Below, one piece after another: positions 35,894 through 48,365 of a stretch of 64,000 nt of DNA. Origin of the DNA: Thozetella sp. PMI_491 (lineage: Eukaryota; Ascomycota; Sordariomycetes; Chaetosphaeriales; Chaetosphaeriaceae); assembly GCA_021432635.1 (NCBI GenBank), contig MU270085.1:287862-351861 (forward strand), given 5' to 3'. The notes below the pieces were generated by a model that was not told where the DNA came from, did not search any database, and saw nothing but the letters and a program-made list of their open reading frames with translations. The translations under genes and the position numbers were made by a program. Positions within the stretch are counted from its first letter, which is position 1. Every line of letters begins with the position of its first letter.

Positions 35894-38800
35894 CGTGGGC
35901 GGCGGCAGGAGCCAGGGGTGGCATGCAGTTGCTAAAATTCCTCCTCGCTCGGTTCGTGGTGGGAAAGGAGCGTAGCCGATAAGGATGGAAAAGACTGTGT
36001 TGTGCGGTCGAGAAAACAAGGGGGGCAAAGTTGTCGAGGGGACGAAGCTAAAAAAATTCGGGTCGCTGCAGTGGTTGCAATTCTTCCCACACTTCATAAA
36101 TGGCGGGGCAATATGAAGTTAGTGAGGTGCAGGAAAGAGGGCAGCTCCCACCCGACCGCAGCGTACACCGCATCGAACCGCATTTCAGGCGCCAAGGAGG
36201 GGGGAGGGGCGACGAAAGGGGGGGCAGTATTTCCGTCGCTAGTGGGGCAGAGAGGGCGAGGGAGGGAAAAAGAAGAATGCCTTGGTCGCCTGCCTTCTAC
36301 GTCTCCTTGCCGTCTCTTTGCGCTCCCTATCACTCTCCTCTCCCTCTCTCACGCGCCCCTCAAACCCATTGGTTAGCTTGGTCCTTCCGGCTTCACAGCA
36401 TCCAGCACCACCAGGTCGGTAAGGCAAACAAGGCAAATCCCTCTCTGGAGCTGTAGTGGCATTCCCTTGGGACTACCTCGAGCTACTTCGGGCTAATTTG
36501 ACCAAACCCTTCTCCCTCCAACACCATCGAACAACAATTCAGAAAGCAGCACCGGGCCACAAATCAAACCAGCAAACCAGAAAAGCAGGAAAAAAAAAAA
36601 CCAACCCTGGGCAGGAACTTAATGCGTGCGAGTGACTGAGGACCTTCCCCATGTTTTCCACCCCCCTTTTTAGCGCTATTCGGTATTGTTGCAACTCAGA
36701 AAATGGCCAAGCCGATATGCAATCGATAGCCCTCAGTTGACTGTAGCCCAGACTTAAGAGCAACGGTGCAAGGCACTGACTGACAAGGCCCGTTTCAGTC
36801 AGTCCTTCGTCCGGCCGTCTCTCAGTTGAGATGGCAGACCAGGGGGCTGGCGCAGAGAGTTTCGCTTTTGCAGGCAATGCGGGCCACCAGTGGCCGAACC
36901 CCTAGGCTGTTTGCCACGGACAAGACCGTCTGAAGACGATGGGTTTCATTGTCAACATGCCCGAATGCGGCCTCTTTTCTAGCACCCCTCCTCAAGGTTT
37001 TGACCTATTCAAGATCATCTACAATAGTTTGAGGCTTCAGGCTAAGTGCGCTAGAGCGAGACTCGGCCTCGCCATTGTATCGGCGACACTGAGTTTCGTA
37101 TGTATAGTGCAGGTCAATACTGATAGCACTCCGACTGCATAGACCGGGCGGTGGGGGGGGGAGGCCCTTCCATCCACAAATCAGGCTCGCCCAGACTTTT
37201 CAGTCTCGATGAATTCTGTTCTTAACGAAGTGGCCAAGAAATATGTAGAAGGAATAGCAAAGCAACCGACAGGTGAGGCCCTTGGGCACAGCTTAACCCC
37301 TCCCGCCTCCCATCCTGCTTTTTTCTGCCCCTCGCTATTCTCATGGGCCTCGCTATGTTCATGTCGTGAGCTGCAGAGCCACTACTCCCCGCGTGGCTTT
37401 TTGGGGGGTCCAGATCTCGGATCCTCCCCGCGTCCTCCTCTCCAACTTCCGATTCCACCATTGCGGTAACGAACACAAACGATGCGCTCACCCCACGGGC
37501 CTGCAGCCGCTGACGCCCCAGCCTACCCTTGTCCTCCCATTCCTCAACCCCCTTGAACATCTCTACCTTCGTGTATACCAGCCCAACCGCTATTCCTAGA
37601 GACACTCCATAGGGAATACCCACTCGCCGCCATGTTCGTGTTTGCCACAAATTCTGCCTTAGCCTTTTCCGACCCTCTGCTGTGCTAGCGAGTTCTCCAT
37701 CCCGCCCAAGTTGGTTCCAGGTATTCTAACTCTGCCTCCAAGACATGAGCCGCTTCTTGGGATTGGGGGAACACCGGATTGAGACAGTGTGCAGTTGGGG
37801 GGGCCGGGGGTTGGCCATGCCTCCTCATATGCATTGCCTGCAGCAATATCTACCTTGTGTCGATCCCAGTCATTTGGTCCCAACAGCCGGGTGAAGCATT
37901 TATCAACCCGCGTCTTACTTCAGCATCAGGTGGTACCAATCGCCTCAGCATCCAGCTAGCATCCAACTCTACTACTCTCTGCCCTTTTGACGCAGGTATG
38001 GACGCCGCCCCAAGCGATTCTAGACCATCGTGATGTTCTTAGAGCGGTATACCGTAGCATATCACCCGCTTCTTTATTTCTGTATTATTCGCCCTCGTTG
38101 TGAGATAGGACCAAGAACAAAAGTGCCCCTGTCCCCGTGCCCCCGTCCCCATACGTTTTGCCTCGACGAACAAACAGATCGATTCCTCTATGAAGGGAAC
38201 CTCACTCTAGGCCCCAGATCTCATAACTCAACTTAGTTACGCTAGGCGGAAGCCGGAGGGACTGATTTATTTCCGGTTGCTATCCGAGGCGCAAAACATA
38301 ACAGAATGAAATTTAGTATATATGGTCTATAAATAAACGTCCCGAGCCAGCCAGTACTCCTGAGCTCCGCCCTGGCTGCTAGCATCTCCTTTGCACGCCA
38401 GCCCATGGTATCCTTCTGCTTCTGAAACGGACAGGGAAGCCTTAATACTACTTGGCTTCTTTCACAGTTGGTCCTGGACTTCTCCCCGCTCTATGCAAGT
38501 TCAGGGTCCTGCCCCAAGTTCGCCCCCCGCAGCCCTTCCTTCACAACCCCAGGTCTCGAGCACGAGCACAAGAACGAGGCTGGCGATTGGGCCTTGAAGA
38601 CCCGAGAGCAAAAATGGGCGGTTGCGCTGGCCCCGCCCGAGCATGAATCCGTGTTCATATGATCTAAGACCACGGAACAGTAAATATCATGCATGCTTAG
38701 GGCTCGTACAGGGCTCTAGACGGTCATTTCCAGAAATGCCTTTTGTATTCATGGCTAGAGTACGCATAACAGACACCGTGATCATGTAACAAGAGACGGA

Positions 38801-39736
38801 GAATGAAAAAAAAAGAGACCAAGGCCGCCCATCGCAATCAACCGTAAAAGCATGGTGCCTCCAACTCCGGACGGTGCCCGATAAGAAATAGTAAAGTACA
38901 AGACATAACATTTGCTCCCTTAAGTTCTCTTCATGTTGAATGCTACCATAAACGCAAGCCGCCACTCAGTGAAAACCCACTAGGACCCAAACTCCGGTCC
39001 AAATAAAGATACAGGCCCATCAAGCAAACAAGTCCATACGCACTCCAGAACTATCAACATAATTAGTAAATGGTCCAGTTCACCTCGACCACACATGCGC
39101 TTCCAAATTACTCAGAATGGACAGGCTTTACCAAAAAAAAAGGTCGGGCCAAAGAAAAAAGAAGCAAATGACTAACAGTGCGTTTAGACCATGCTTGGCT
39201 GGCAGGATGCCGGGGCCGTGTACATCAAATCCAGGACGGAGCAAGGGTACGGGAGAAGTCCAAATACGAAACGACGAATCCAAGGCCGATAGCTGGTCCG
39301 GGGTAATCCTGGTGGTCTCCGGGAGGTAGTGGCAATTTGCCCTTGGATATCCTTATATGTGCAATTTTTTTGCGCTTGAGAATCCCAGTAGAGTTGAGCA
39401 TGTGCTGAGACAAAAAAAAGTGGCCTCGAGGAATCCAAATGCCAGACAAGCTTGAGCCACAGACCCGAGGAAACGTAATACTCCAAACTTGGTACCTAAC
39501 ACCTTGACGGCCGGCGTCGCCATCCAGAAGACGATGAAGCAAGAGAATTCAAACTAATGGCGTCCCGGGAAACAGGCGATGATCATGTCCGGTTTTGGTT
39601 GTACCCGGCTATGGGCAAACGGCCATGGTCTTACCACTTCCGACTCGTGTCGAGTCATGCAGCTGTCTTGATATGGAGCATCCACGGGTGTAGAGCAAGC
39701 AAAGGAGAGCCTGGCTGAGGCTGTCGGCCAGTGCCA
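35894..39736. other. Intergenic DNA upstream of the importin gene
   Basis: The left end should hold the importin promoter. From about 36.9 kb the DNA becomes AT-richer. A TATATATGG plus CTATAAATAAA element near 38317-38336 (+) looks like a core promoter, but I found no coding frame after it. A short ATG frame at 37209 (MNSVLNEVAKKYVEG) ends at a plausible GTGAGG donor but could not be joined to a second exon. Confidence 0.35.
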
Positions 39737-40348
39737 TCATGGATGGCTTGGTGGGCACACACACACTGCGATGATGGCATTTGTCCCGTGGTCAACCCAT
39801 GGAGCTTGTGGCTTCAATAGAAAAACGAGATTCCGTGGCTGGCCTTGTCCGGGCGTAAACAGCCCTTGGTGGCAGTTGTTATCCAGGAATTCCGTGCGGC
39901 TTGCAAGTCTGGGAACAGTCCAACGGTGGATCCATGGCAGCCAAACAAGTTGGTAGGACAACCCGGGCGGTAAAAGTAATAGAGAATCCCGCAAGGTATG
40001 CCCGGAGTCCAAGGTCTGTAGTGTGTTAGTGGCGGCAAGCTCACTGGGATCGATTGATCGCCCGACTGGTCCGGTCAAGGGAATAGTGATGGAGTAGCGC
40101 GCGTTGAGATCAGAGATATTTACACTCTCCAAACACTTACCTTGCTGTCCGGACCACCGGCCCGTCCTGTCTCCTGGGCGGCGAGGGAGGTTGTGTCTCT
40201 CCATTGCTCCCAAGGCGTCAACACCAAGTCGGATCCAGATGCGCGGCAAGGCAAGGCTCGGCTCATGGGGGCAGTCAAAGAGGGCCCATCTCCGGACAGC
40301 AAGGGCTGGAGGCGAGACAAGGTAAAATGCAGCAAAAAATGAGACCAT
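39737..40348 (-). CDS. Unassigned open reading frame, 203 aa
   Basis: An ATG frame begins with a hydrophobic stretch (MVSFFAAFYLVSPPALAV) that could act as a signal peptide. The rest shows no domain I recognise. It lies just downstream of the RfeG-like gene on the same strand, so part may be the 3' UTR of that gene. No intron or promoter evidence supports it. Confidence 0.15.
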   Translation of the reverse strand: MVSFFAAFYLVSPPALAVRRWALFDCPHEPSLALPRIWIRLGVDALGAMERHNLPRRPGDRTGRWSGQQGKCLESVNISDLNARYSITIPLTGPVGRSIDPSELAATNTLQTLDSGHTLRDSLLLLPPGLSYQLVWLPWIHRWTVPRLASRTEFLDNNCHQGLFTPGQGQPRNLVFLLKPQAPWVDHGTNAIIAVCVCPPSHP

Positions 40349-40970
40349 ACCATCTCAGCGTAGCTCCCTCCTATACTCCTCCCCCTGAGGTCCTTTGGTA
40401 TCATCATGGGTCATGTCATTTTACCAATTCTTCCGGTGGAACAGGAAATGCATATTAGAAGGAAAACACCCCGACTTGCAGCTCCGCCCGCATGCAGATG
40501 CCCCCACACGCAAGAAGAGAGTAGATAAGAGAGGAGAAGAAAGAAACGGGAAAGCGGCTCAGCCGAGCCAAGTCCGTCCAGGAAACGAAGGCCGTCCATC
40601 CAGGGGTATATAGGTGGGGTTGGTCCATGGAGGGCAATTCCTTGGCAAAAAGATGTGACATTCGGAACCACGTGCGAGCTCCGATGCCCGCTGGCTGGTG
40701 ACAATATCGATGGAGGTGCAGACTTGCAGCTCTGAAAGCATATTCAAACCTCTATCCCTGTATCCAGGACGAGACAAAGCAAGATGCAAGCAAGAGCCGA
40801 CGCCGTGTAGTATGAGGTGGGTAAGAGGGGACAAGGAACCGGGTCCAGGGTCCGCGGTAACAAGCAGAAGCATTAGGAAGCACTCACGAGACTGGCATCT
40901 CGTGCGAGGTCATAGAGAAGAAGGGACCCGCCCGGCAGGATCAAGCAAGGCGTAGTCGGGGAGAGGCCTT

Positions 40971-42491
40971 TCATCGATGGCGGTGCTGGCGATGCTCCCG
41001 GCGCTCGTTCGCGTGTCGGTCCTCTCGGTCACGTTCCCGCTCGCGGTCGCGGTCGCCGCGTTCCCTGTGGGGCCGTTCCGGTCGTTCTCGCGCATCACGT
41101 TCACCTTCACGGCGGGAGGTTGCCCCGGGGGTTCCACTGTTGGTCATCTGAGTGTCTGTACTACTGGCAGGAACTGGGGTGCGGGACGACGAAGGCGGGG
41201 CCTGGGGCTGGCCGGAATACTGCTGCTGCGCGTCGGGGAGAGTACTGTACCCTGTATTCGATTGTGCGCCTGCGGGAGATGCTACAGCGTCAGAAGAAGC
41301 CTGGGTGGCGGCGGAGACTTGGATCCCGGCGTTGTACGCACCACCTTGGCCACGGCCGTAGAAGGCATCAATGGGCTGGGAATAATTGGACTGCGCTCCA
41401 TAGTATGGGTCTTGGGCATAGCCTCCTGACTGTGTCTGCCCGTACGCCTGGGCCCTGCTCGAGGCCGGGACAGGAGGGGGGGCCATCCTGTTTTGGGTGT
41501 AATCAGTAGCACCAGCAGCATTGTTATAGTTGGCACCCGTGGCAACATAAGGGGCGCCTAGGTTATACTGGTCCGTAGGTTGGACACCGGGGCCTGTGGC
41601 TGGCGCACCAGTCCTATCCACGGCGGCGTGCGGGACCTGGTATTGGCTGGATCCATAGCCAGAGTAGCCCTGCTGCGCCTGTGAGCCGTATCCGGGCTGG
41701 GCTCCGTAGGCGGGGGCAGGGGCCGGGTTGTTCGAGCTCACTCCATAGTATCCGTCGTTTCCAGTTCCTGGGTACCGGGGTGTGGCAGCAGGCTGCGCGA
41801 GAGGGGCATTGGGATAGTCCACGGCCATGGGATCGCCATATCCTGCCTGGGCAGCATCTCCTGAGGTAGGACCGTAGAACTGACGGTGCTGGTGGGTCTC
41901 CGAAGTGTGGTACCTTGGAGGATCACGAGACGAGGGGGCTGTGGGAGAGTTAGACTTTCGCGCAAACACGCCGTTCATCACTTGGCTCGGGAGCGTTGTA
42001 CCTCCGGCGGAGCCGCCAGCGGACCGGGAAGTCGACCGTCTTTCCTGCTCCCAGCGAGCAGAGTCCGCTTTGAGATCTTGGATCATGGCCTGTGACACCA
42101 CCGTTACTCAGTCTCAAGGTTCATATATACAGGCAGCCGTACAAGCCGTATTGCTTCGGGGAGGACAGGTTCATCGGTCACTCACCGTAGTCAGGTTTCG
42201 GTACGCCGTAATGAAGTAGCCCTGAGTTACGCGACCGTCGGGAGCCTAGGGGTGGAAGGAAGAGTCTTGTCAGCAAAGCTAGGCAACACATCCCCGGAAG
42301 ATGGGGTGGGGGGAAGGGAGGTCACAAACCTCGTAGGTGCCAGGGCGGACGAGCGCATCATTGCCCAGATAGCGACAGATGTCGGCGGTGATGACCTCTC
42401 GGTCGATGCCATCGCGCGGCACGAAGTATTCGTTCTGGCGCGCGGCGCCGCCTTGGTTCGGCGGCTGGCCACGACTAGGTCTTGTCGACAT
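40971..42491 (-). CDS. rfeG: RfeG-like putative transcription factor
   Basis: This belongs to a Pezizomycotina family annotated as transcription factor RfeG. Its molecular role is poorly known. Three exons, 42491-42330, 42245-42186 and 42089-40971, join in phase to give 446 aa. The diagnostic N-terminal block is clear: NEYFVPRDGIDREVITADIC, then YLGNDALVRPGTYE at the end of exon 1, GYFITAYRNLTT in exon 2, and AMIQDLKADSARWEQERR in exon 3. The middle is rich in Gly, Tyr, Gln and Ala (many YG and YGxQ units) and looks disordered. The C-terminus is a run of Arg, Glu, Asp and His (RDRERERDREDRHANERREH). The start at 42491 has a CCCACCATG context and matches the family N-terminus. However, the same frame is open upstream to an ATG at 43115, so a longer form cannot be excluded. 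Confidence 0.85.
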
Positions 42492-45400
42492 GGTGGGCGA
42501 CGGGGGAGGAAGGTCAACGACAAGCAGGCGGCTAGCGGGGGCGGCGGGGGAGGAGGGGAGAGGAGAAGGCGAGGCGGGGGCCGCGGACCGAGGAGTGCGA
42601 GAGTCTAAGTTATACTGCGAATAAGGATGGTGGTGAGGCGGTCGGGGGCGACGGCGGCGACGACGGGAAGGCGGCTGCGGGCAGAGTTGGTGGGAGTGGG
42701 AGGGTGGAGGGAGAGAGGAAAGCGGGCGAGGGTGGGAAGAAAAAGGACAGGAAGACCCGGCGCTTTCTTTGGGCTGGCCCTTGGGTTGGGCCGATGGGTG
42801 GGTCAGGGTCAAGCCTGGTGCCGGAGCAGAGTCAACGACTGGTTGGGACTGCGGAGGCAGTACCAGTGGGGATGGGCCCGCGGTCTCTGGTTGGACAGGG
42901 CCCGCAGCGACGGCTCCCAGTTGGCTGGAGGAGGCCACCGTGCTGGGGAGCCTGCGAGCAGAGGCCGTGCCGTGGCGCGCAAGCGGGCTGGCGAAAACCT
43001 GGACGGTGGCGAGGGGATGCCAGCCCAACCAACGAAGCCTAAACCGGAATATGGACCTTGGAGAGGGAGGGATCTCCGGGACACGGAACCAGCCAAGAGG
43101 ATGGGATGGACCCAAAAAGCAAACGAACGAAGAGAGGCGAAATCTAGTACGACATCCAAATGGTCAAAACCCGGAGAGAGGGAGAGGGGTAGGCCGAGAG
43201 GGGAACAGGCAGACGTCTAGGTCCACAAGGCGAGGCTCGACTTTCCAGTCCCAGTGCAGTCAGTCGTCGTGGCTTTTCGAGGGGTGAGGAAAGTGCCAGG
43301 CCAGCAAAAAAATACCGATCCAAAAGGGGAAGGGGTGTGTGGCTTTTTTTTTTCTTCCCACACGCACACACACACGCACACACACGCGATGACGGCAGGA
43401 GCAGCTGTCAGGTGCGACCTCAGTAGGAGCGACGCAAACAAGCCGGGATCAGGGTCTGACAAGCCCCCGAAAAGGGTGGGCTTTGGGGGGCAAGCCTCTT
43501 TCTCCCCTGCTCCCTAGGCGTGGCTTTTGCGAACCTCGTTCGTTGTCGTACAAATGCAACGGCCGAGTTAGCTGCGCGGGTCGAGGTGGCTTGCCTGGCT
43601 TGCCTTGCTCTCCCGCGGGTCTCGCTCGCACAACGATGGCTCGAGGCTGTGGAGAAGGGGGGTGGAGGGGTTGTAGCGTGGAAACCTCCACTAACACGGG
43701 GTATCCGTGAGGCAGAGAGTCACACTGCACAGCAGGCTAGAAACGGCAGCGACACGAGGTTGTGATGGGTAGCCCGTACCGGTACAACTTCCGCAAGGTG
43801 GTGGCGTTCAGCAGCAGCAGCAGTAGCAGCAGCAGCAAGAGGAGGCGGTGGTGGTTCAAAGTGCGCAGAGAGGCAAATGGTAGTAGCGGTGCTGCGTCGG
43901 TAATCCGAGCTCATTTGAACCTCTGCGATGACGCTATGGAAACAAATGTCCGAGAGGGTCAGCCCTGTGTAGACTCGGTAGTTGGGGCCGAGCTTTGACA
44001 CCAGTGAGGCCTGTGGTATCAACCCGGCTTCTAGCTTTTCCCTGGTCCTGATTTCCCACCGTTGTGCGAGGGAGCTGCCTGAAATGGGATAGAAGTCTCC
44101 CCAGTATGTACAGCGGAGGCCAAAAATTTCTCGAGTCAAGAACTCACGCACACCTATGCCTAGCTCCTGAATCAGAGGGCAGGGAAGGCAAAGGGGTGTT
44201 TATCAAATGAACCAGGCCGCTGTATCCAGGTGGGAGATTTGCGTGTCGCTGGTGACTCGATCCGCCACCGAGGAGTATGCAATTAGTACGGTAGGGAAAA
44301 TTATGCTGCGGGCTAGAAGTCGGCGTTCTCCAACCGTTGACCGAAGGAAGACGACGGCTGTTTTGTGTCGAGGTACTTCGGTGACAGCTTTAGGACACAA
44401 GGCTATCGTGCGACTAGCGGTCAACAAGTACGGCAAATTTCCCACGTCGAGCCGGCCGCGGGATGCAAGCGATGCAGCGAAAGGACTTTTCCACGTTATC
44501 TTCTGTTGAAATTTCTGCGAACAGACGAGGGATCGTCTCTCTCTCTTTTTCCCTCTCCTCTCCGAGGATCTTGAACGCAGGGCAATGTGGCTTTATACTA
44601 TCCGCAGGCATTCATTCGTGCCACCCCCCCCCCCCCTTCTTTCTTTCTCTCACACTCTCTCTGACCCCCTCTTCCAGAAAACCTAGCACAGTACACTAAA
44701 ACATCTGAGTGGGCCGCTTGGGTGCCTAATCCCCCAGTTGTGCTTCATCCAGCCAGCGGTCGAGGGCAACCCTGCTAGAAAAGGTGGACAGAAGCGCCCG
44801 CCTGGCTCCAGAGGAAGGCCCGGGTCGACCAGCGGCCTGCTCGGGTTGGCTGGGAAGAATTCTGGAAACCTCGTGTCCTACTCGTCGCATCGCATTGTCA
44901 CCTGCGCGAGCGATTGGGCTCGGTCGTGTCTCCTCCCATTGCCCCTGGACGGGGTCTCGGTTCCATACATTGAGGGCGACGTGGTCACCACCTGCGTCGA
45001 ACGTGGAGAAAAAAAGATCGCACATATCATAGCAGACTTGTATTACATACAACCTACCAGCAGCTGCACACTATGCTCCTTTGCTCGCTCGCCCGCACAA
45101 GCGAGTGCATCAAACTAGTGGGACCTGCGCGTGACGTTTAGGTTTTCCAGGCTCTGGTTTGACACCTTGGGGGGAGGGGGCGGTGGCCGACCTGCCTCGA
45201 CTCATTAGTAGGTCGGGTATCAATGCGTCTGCGAAGCCTTAGCCCAACGCTGCGGGCATGGATGGGCCCATCACGGCAGGCCAATCACCACCGACCACCG
45301 AATTAGGAGACAGATAGGAAGAACCCGATGTTGAGGTCGGTTTGTGGGAAGAAAAGCACGCCGCACGCACCGGTTTGCTTCTCGCCATCGTGATTCCTTC

Positions 45401-46225
45401 GGATCCTCGCCCTGGGACGCGATCCACGCATTAAAGGGCCCCAGGTGCAGCAGGTAAGCCCAAACCATCAGCAGCCTCCAACATCCGCTTTTAGTCCCAG
45501 GATCCCGCTCGACATCCAGGCCATTCATTCGCCCATGAGAAGTCACTGCTCACGTGACCTGAATTGAGCCGCCAAAGTGTGGATAGGGGCCTTGTGTGTG
45601 TTTCCTTCTGTTTCCTTCTCGGTGCCTTAGGTGTCTAGCGCCCTGGTGTGCCAACACCTCAGCAAAATAACGCGCCCTCAATGGACTAGTCAAGCTCGTG
45701 CCGTACCGTGCCATTCAGGGGTACCCGGAAGGAGAGATCCTCGCAGAACGCTTCGCCTGGAGACAGCAGGTGAGAAGATGCAAGACGGGAGCCGGACGCA
45801 AGAACGGGGATCCGCGAAGACTCTGTCTATCTTGCCGCGCCGCCTTCTGTAGTCCCCATATCTGCCCAGTTTCCCGAGTCTCACCCTGCCAACCGCCCTG
45901 CGGCCCACATGGCTCATCATTCATTCCCTTCGCTCTATGCTCGCCCCCCCTCCTTCCCCCTAAAACGCTTTCCGGAGCGCCCGGCCCGTCGTCCTACTCC
46001 GCTTCTTCTCTATCGCACCCTGTGTGAAGGATATCCAAGGGGCATGGGCAAATGTACAATGTTTTGGTCAACATGGCCATCCATGTGAGCCCTTCTAGCC
46101 AAGAGGACAGGACTAGCACCTGGGATGCCCGATTTCATGAGAGTTTGTTTCCATACCAGGCCACGCCGAGACACAAGCTCGTCGAAGGCTGACGTAATAT
46201 CGAGATTGGGGTGGGACACCATGGC
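42492..46225. other. Intergenic DNA between RfeG-like and pol eta genes
   Basis: The left part (to about 43.3 kb) is the presumed leader and promoter of the RfeG-like gene. A CA repeat (43359-43388) and AGC repeats near 43811-43842 are present. The right part should contain the 3' UTR of the pol eta gene. Several frames of 100-145 codons are open on both strands without recognisable domains. Confidence 0.4.
43359..43388. repeat. CA dinucleotide microsatellite
   Basis: A CA run is interrupted by CG dinucleotides (CACACGCACACA units). It lies about 870 nt upstream of the RfeG-like start. Confidence 0.8.
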
Positions 46226-48365
46226 TCATCCAAACTTCAACTTGTTTTTTTGCTCTGGACCGGGCTTGCTGGCCTTTCCCGGTCGCCTCGGAGGTGCAGC
46301 TGCACTTTGCTGCCCGCTGCGACGCGAGGTGGATGCGGAAGCAGCAGCAGTACCAGTGGCCAAAGTCTGGTTGGCAAATCTCGGTCTGACACGTCCTTCT
46401 TCCTCCTGGAGGTCTTTGGCAAAATGCCAGTCCTGGTGGCTTTGGACCGCCTCCGGGCCCTCGAGCCTCGCCGAGCAACGCGAGCACACGCCGTCAATGA
46501 TTGGTGTCTGCTGGTATTTGTCCTCGAGTCGACCCCAAGATGCATCTTCTAGTATGGCTGACATGCTTGCGCCCCGACCCTTCTCGGACGCATGGCCCAT
46601 TTCCGGCCGCTTGTCCCTCAACGTTTCACCGCCATTGCCCGAGGCAGTAGCATCGTTGCTGCCCAACGCCCAAGCTGGGTCTGGAGAGCCCTCACCCCTT
46701 GTGAAAAAGCGGCGTATCCCTTCTTCATGCACCCGCCGTCGTTTCTCGGGCGGCGGTTGGTCGATCTTCCTTCTTGCAAGCTCCTTGGAGCCCGAACCGA
46801 GCTGCTCGGCCTCCTTTCCCTTGACTAGGAAGGCGCCGATGCCCATGTTGCCCGTGATGCCAGACTCGAAGCCGGTGACGCTGAGGCTGAGGTTGTTACA
46901 CGGCCACACCTGCCCTTCCAGAACAATCTGGCTCAGAAGATGCTTTGCTAGCTCAAACAGGGCCTGTTCGTCTAGTACACTGCCCTGGGGAATGGGGCTC
47001 GATCGCGAGCGCGTCGTCCGGGCTTGGCGGTGATGTAGATTGATGGTCCTGGGCCGGCGCCTGTTCTCAAGGATGCCTTCTTCGACCAATCGGGAGAAAA
47101 TGTCGGCCGAAAAGATGCGCAACCACTTGACCCCATGTTCAAAGCTGCGAATCTCAGGGCGGAAGGACTTCGCCGACAACATTGACTTGATCTGAGTGCG
47201 AGAGTTCACTTGGCTATGGTCGATGCCACGCATGGTATTCCACATCCAGACGCCAGTGTCGTCTCCGAGCCTAGACTTTAGCTGCTCGACGGAGACCTCG
47301 AGGAGATCTTTGACGGAGTCGGTGCCGAAGATCTCGCAGACCTGCGCTCCAAGCTTGCCGCCCAGGTTCCGGATCTTGGTGGCGGAAAAGCCGGCTAGAA
47401 AGGGCTGTATTGCCCGGTTGCGTATGACGGTTTGTCGATCAGGCTTAGTGTAGCCACTGCCCAACTTGCTGAGCATTTTGTTACTGGCTATACCTCCTGA
47501 GCACGTGTACTTAAGCTTCTCCCTAACGGCCGCCCTCAGGCCTCGGATAATTTCACTGCCGATCAGGACAGCCACGTCGTCCCAATCAGGGTCCTCGACC
47601 TCTGCACTCTCGTCGGCAAGGTCCACCAAAGCGTCAGCTTCCCAGTCCAGGGCGCTGATGGGGGGCATAGGAAGCGTTGCAGCGGAGTCGTCGCCGGGAG
47701 GCGGCCGTGACAGCTCGGGAAACCGCTCCAGGAGGATTGCGTGGACTTGAGCCGAGAGATCCACAAAGACCTCGTCGATGCCAGCCTTCTCCACCCTTTG
47801 GAGGCCCGGCGGGAGGTGGGACTGGATCACATCCATTATCTTCCTAGATTCGAGCCGGTAGTAGTCCAGGGACACCTTGTGAGTTGCAATATTGATGGCG
47901 GCGTCCTCGTGATATCCCCACCGATCGTCCCCCTCTTTCCACGTTGCGACATGCTGGGCGACCAGTTTAGGGCACAGCTTCTTCGCCTCCGTCACGGTAC
48001 ACATACGGCTAATGCCAAATTTACGTGCAGGGTAATTAACGGCAATGAGGCCTTGCCTTGAGATGTCCCCGTCCACGGTCAGCTGGGCCCCTTCGACCAT
48101 CTCAGTTCCTGAAGAAGAGCCTAAGCAAACACGGGCTAGCTCACCACTGCTGCACGGCGAGGGGCTGGTCCTCGGGCGTGCCGAGACGAATCATCTCACA
48201 CTGGGCATAGAAGCAATCCAAGTCGACGTGGCTGATCACCCTGAGGGGACATGATGCATTGTACGAGGCCAGCTGCGACAGATGGCGGTAGGTAAAGCGC
48301 GAGCGCTTGGCTCCGTGGCCCTCCGCAGGCGACGACTCCCGGAAGGTTTCAGGTGGTGACGGCAT
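46226..48365 (-). CDS. RAD30: DNA polymerase eta (Rad30), translesion Y-family polymerase
   Basis: Pol eta copies past UV-induced pyrimidine dimers in the nucleus and is recruited by ubiquitinated PCNA. Two exons, 48365-48145 and 48056-46226, give 683 aa. I set the acceptor at 48057/48056 because it restores the family sequence PLAVQQW-QGLIAVNYPAR; the other acceptors in the intron would add an unrelated peptide. Catalytic residues are visible: D48 and D50 in SHVDLDCFYAQCEM, SLDYYR at 136-141, and D168/E169 in IDEVFVD. The little-finger region follows, with MLSAKSFRPEI and SLSVTGFESG. The C-terminus has a UBZ3-type ubiquitin-binding zinc finger, C598-x2-C601-x12-H614-x3-H618, then a basic tail ending in KNKLKFG that might hold a PCNA- or nuclear-import signal. 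All expected parts are present, so it should be functional. Confidence 0.93.

Noticed and set aside
37209-38033. Possible small multi-exon gene beginning MNSVLNEVAKKYVEG
   Set aside because: A donor follows the first 22 codons, but no downstream exon joins in frame with a recognisable product. The opposite strand is open too.
42279-43115. 278-codon minus-strand frame as a separate gene
   Set aside because: It is the in-frame upstream extension and first exon of the RfeG-like gene read through the intron donor, not an independent gene.
44726-45052. 108-codon minus-strand frame
   Set aside because: It starts with TTG and has no domain. It is only slightly more protein-like than background.
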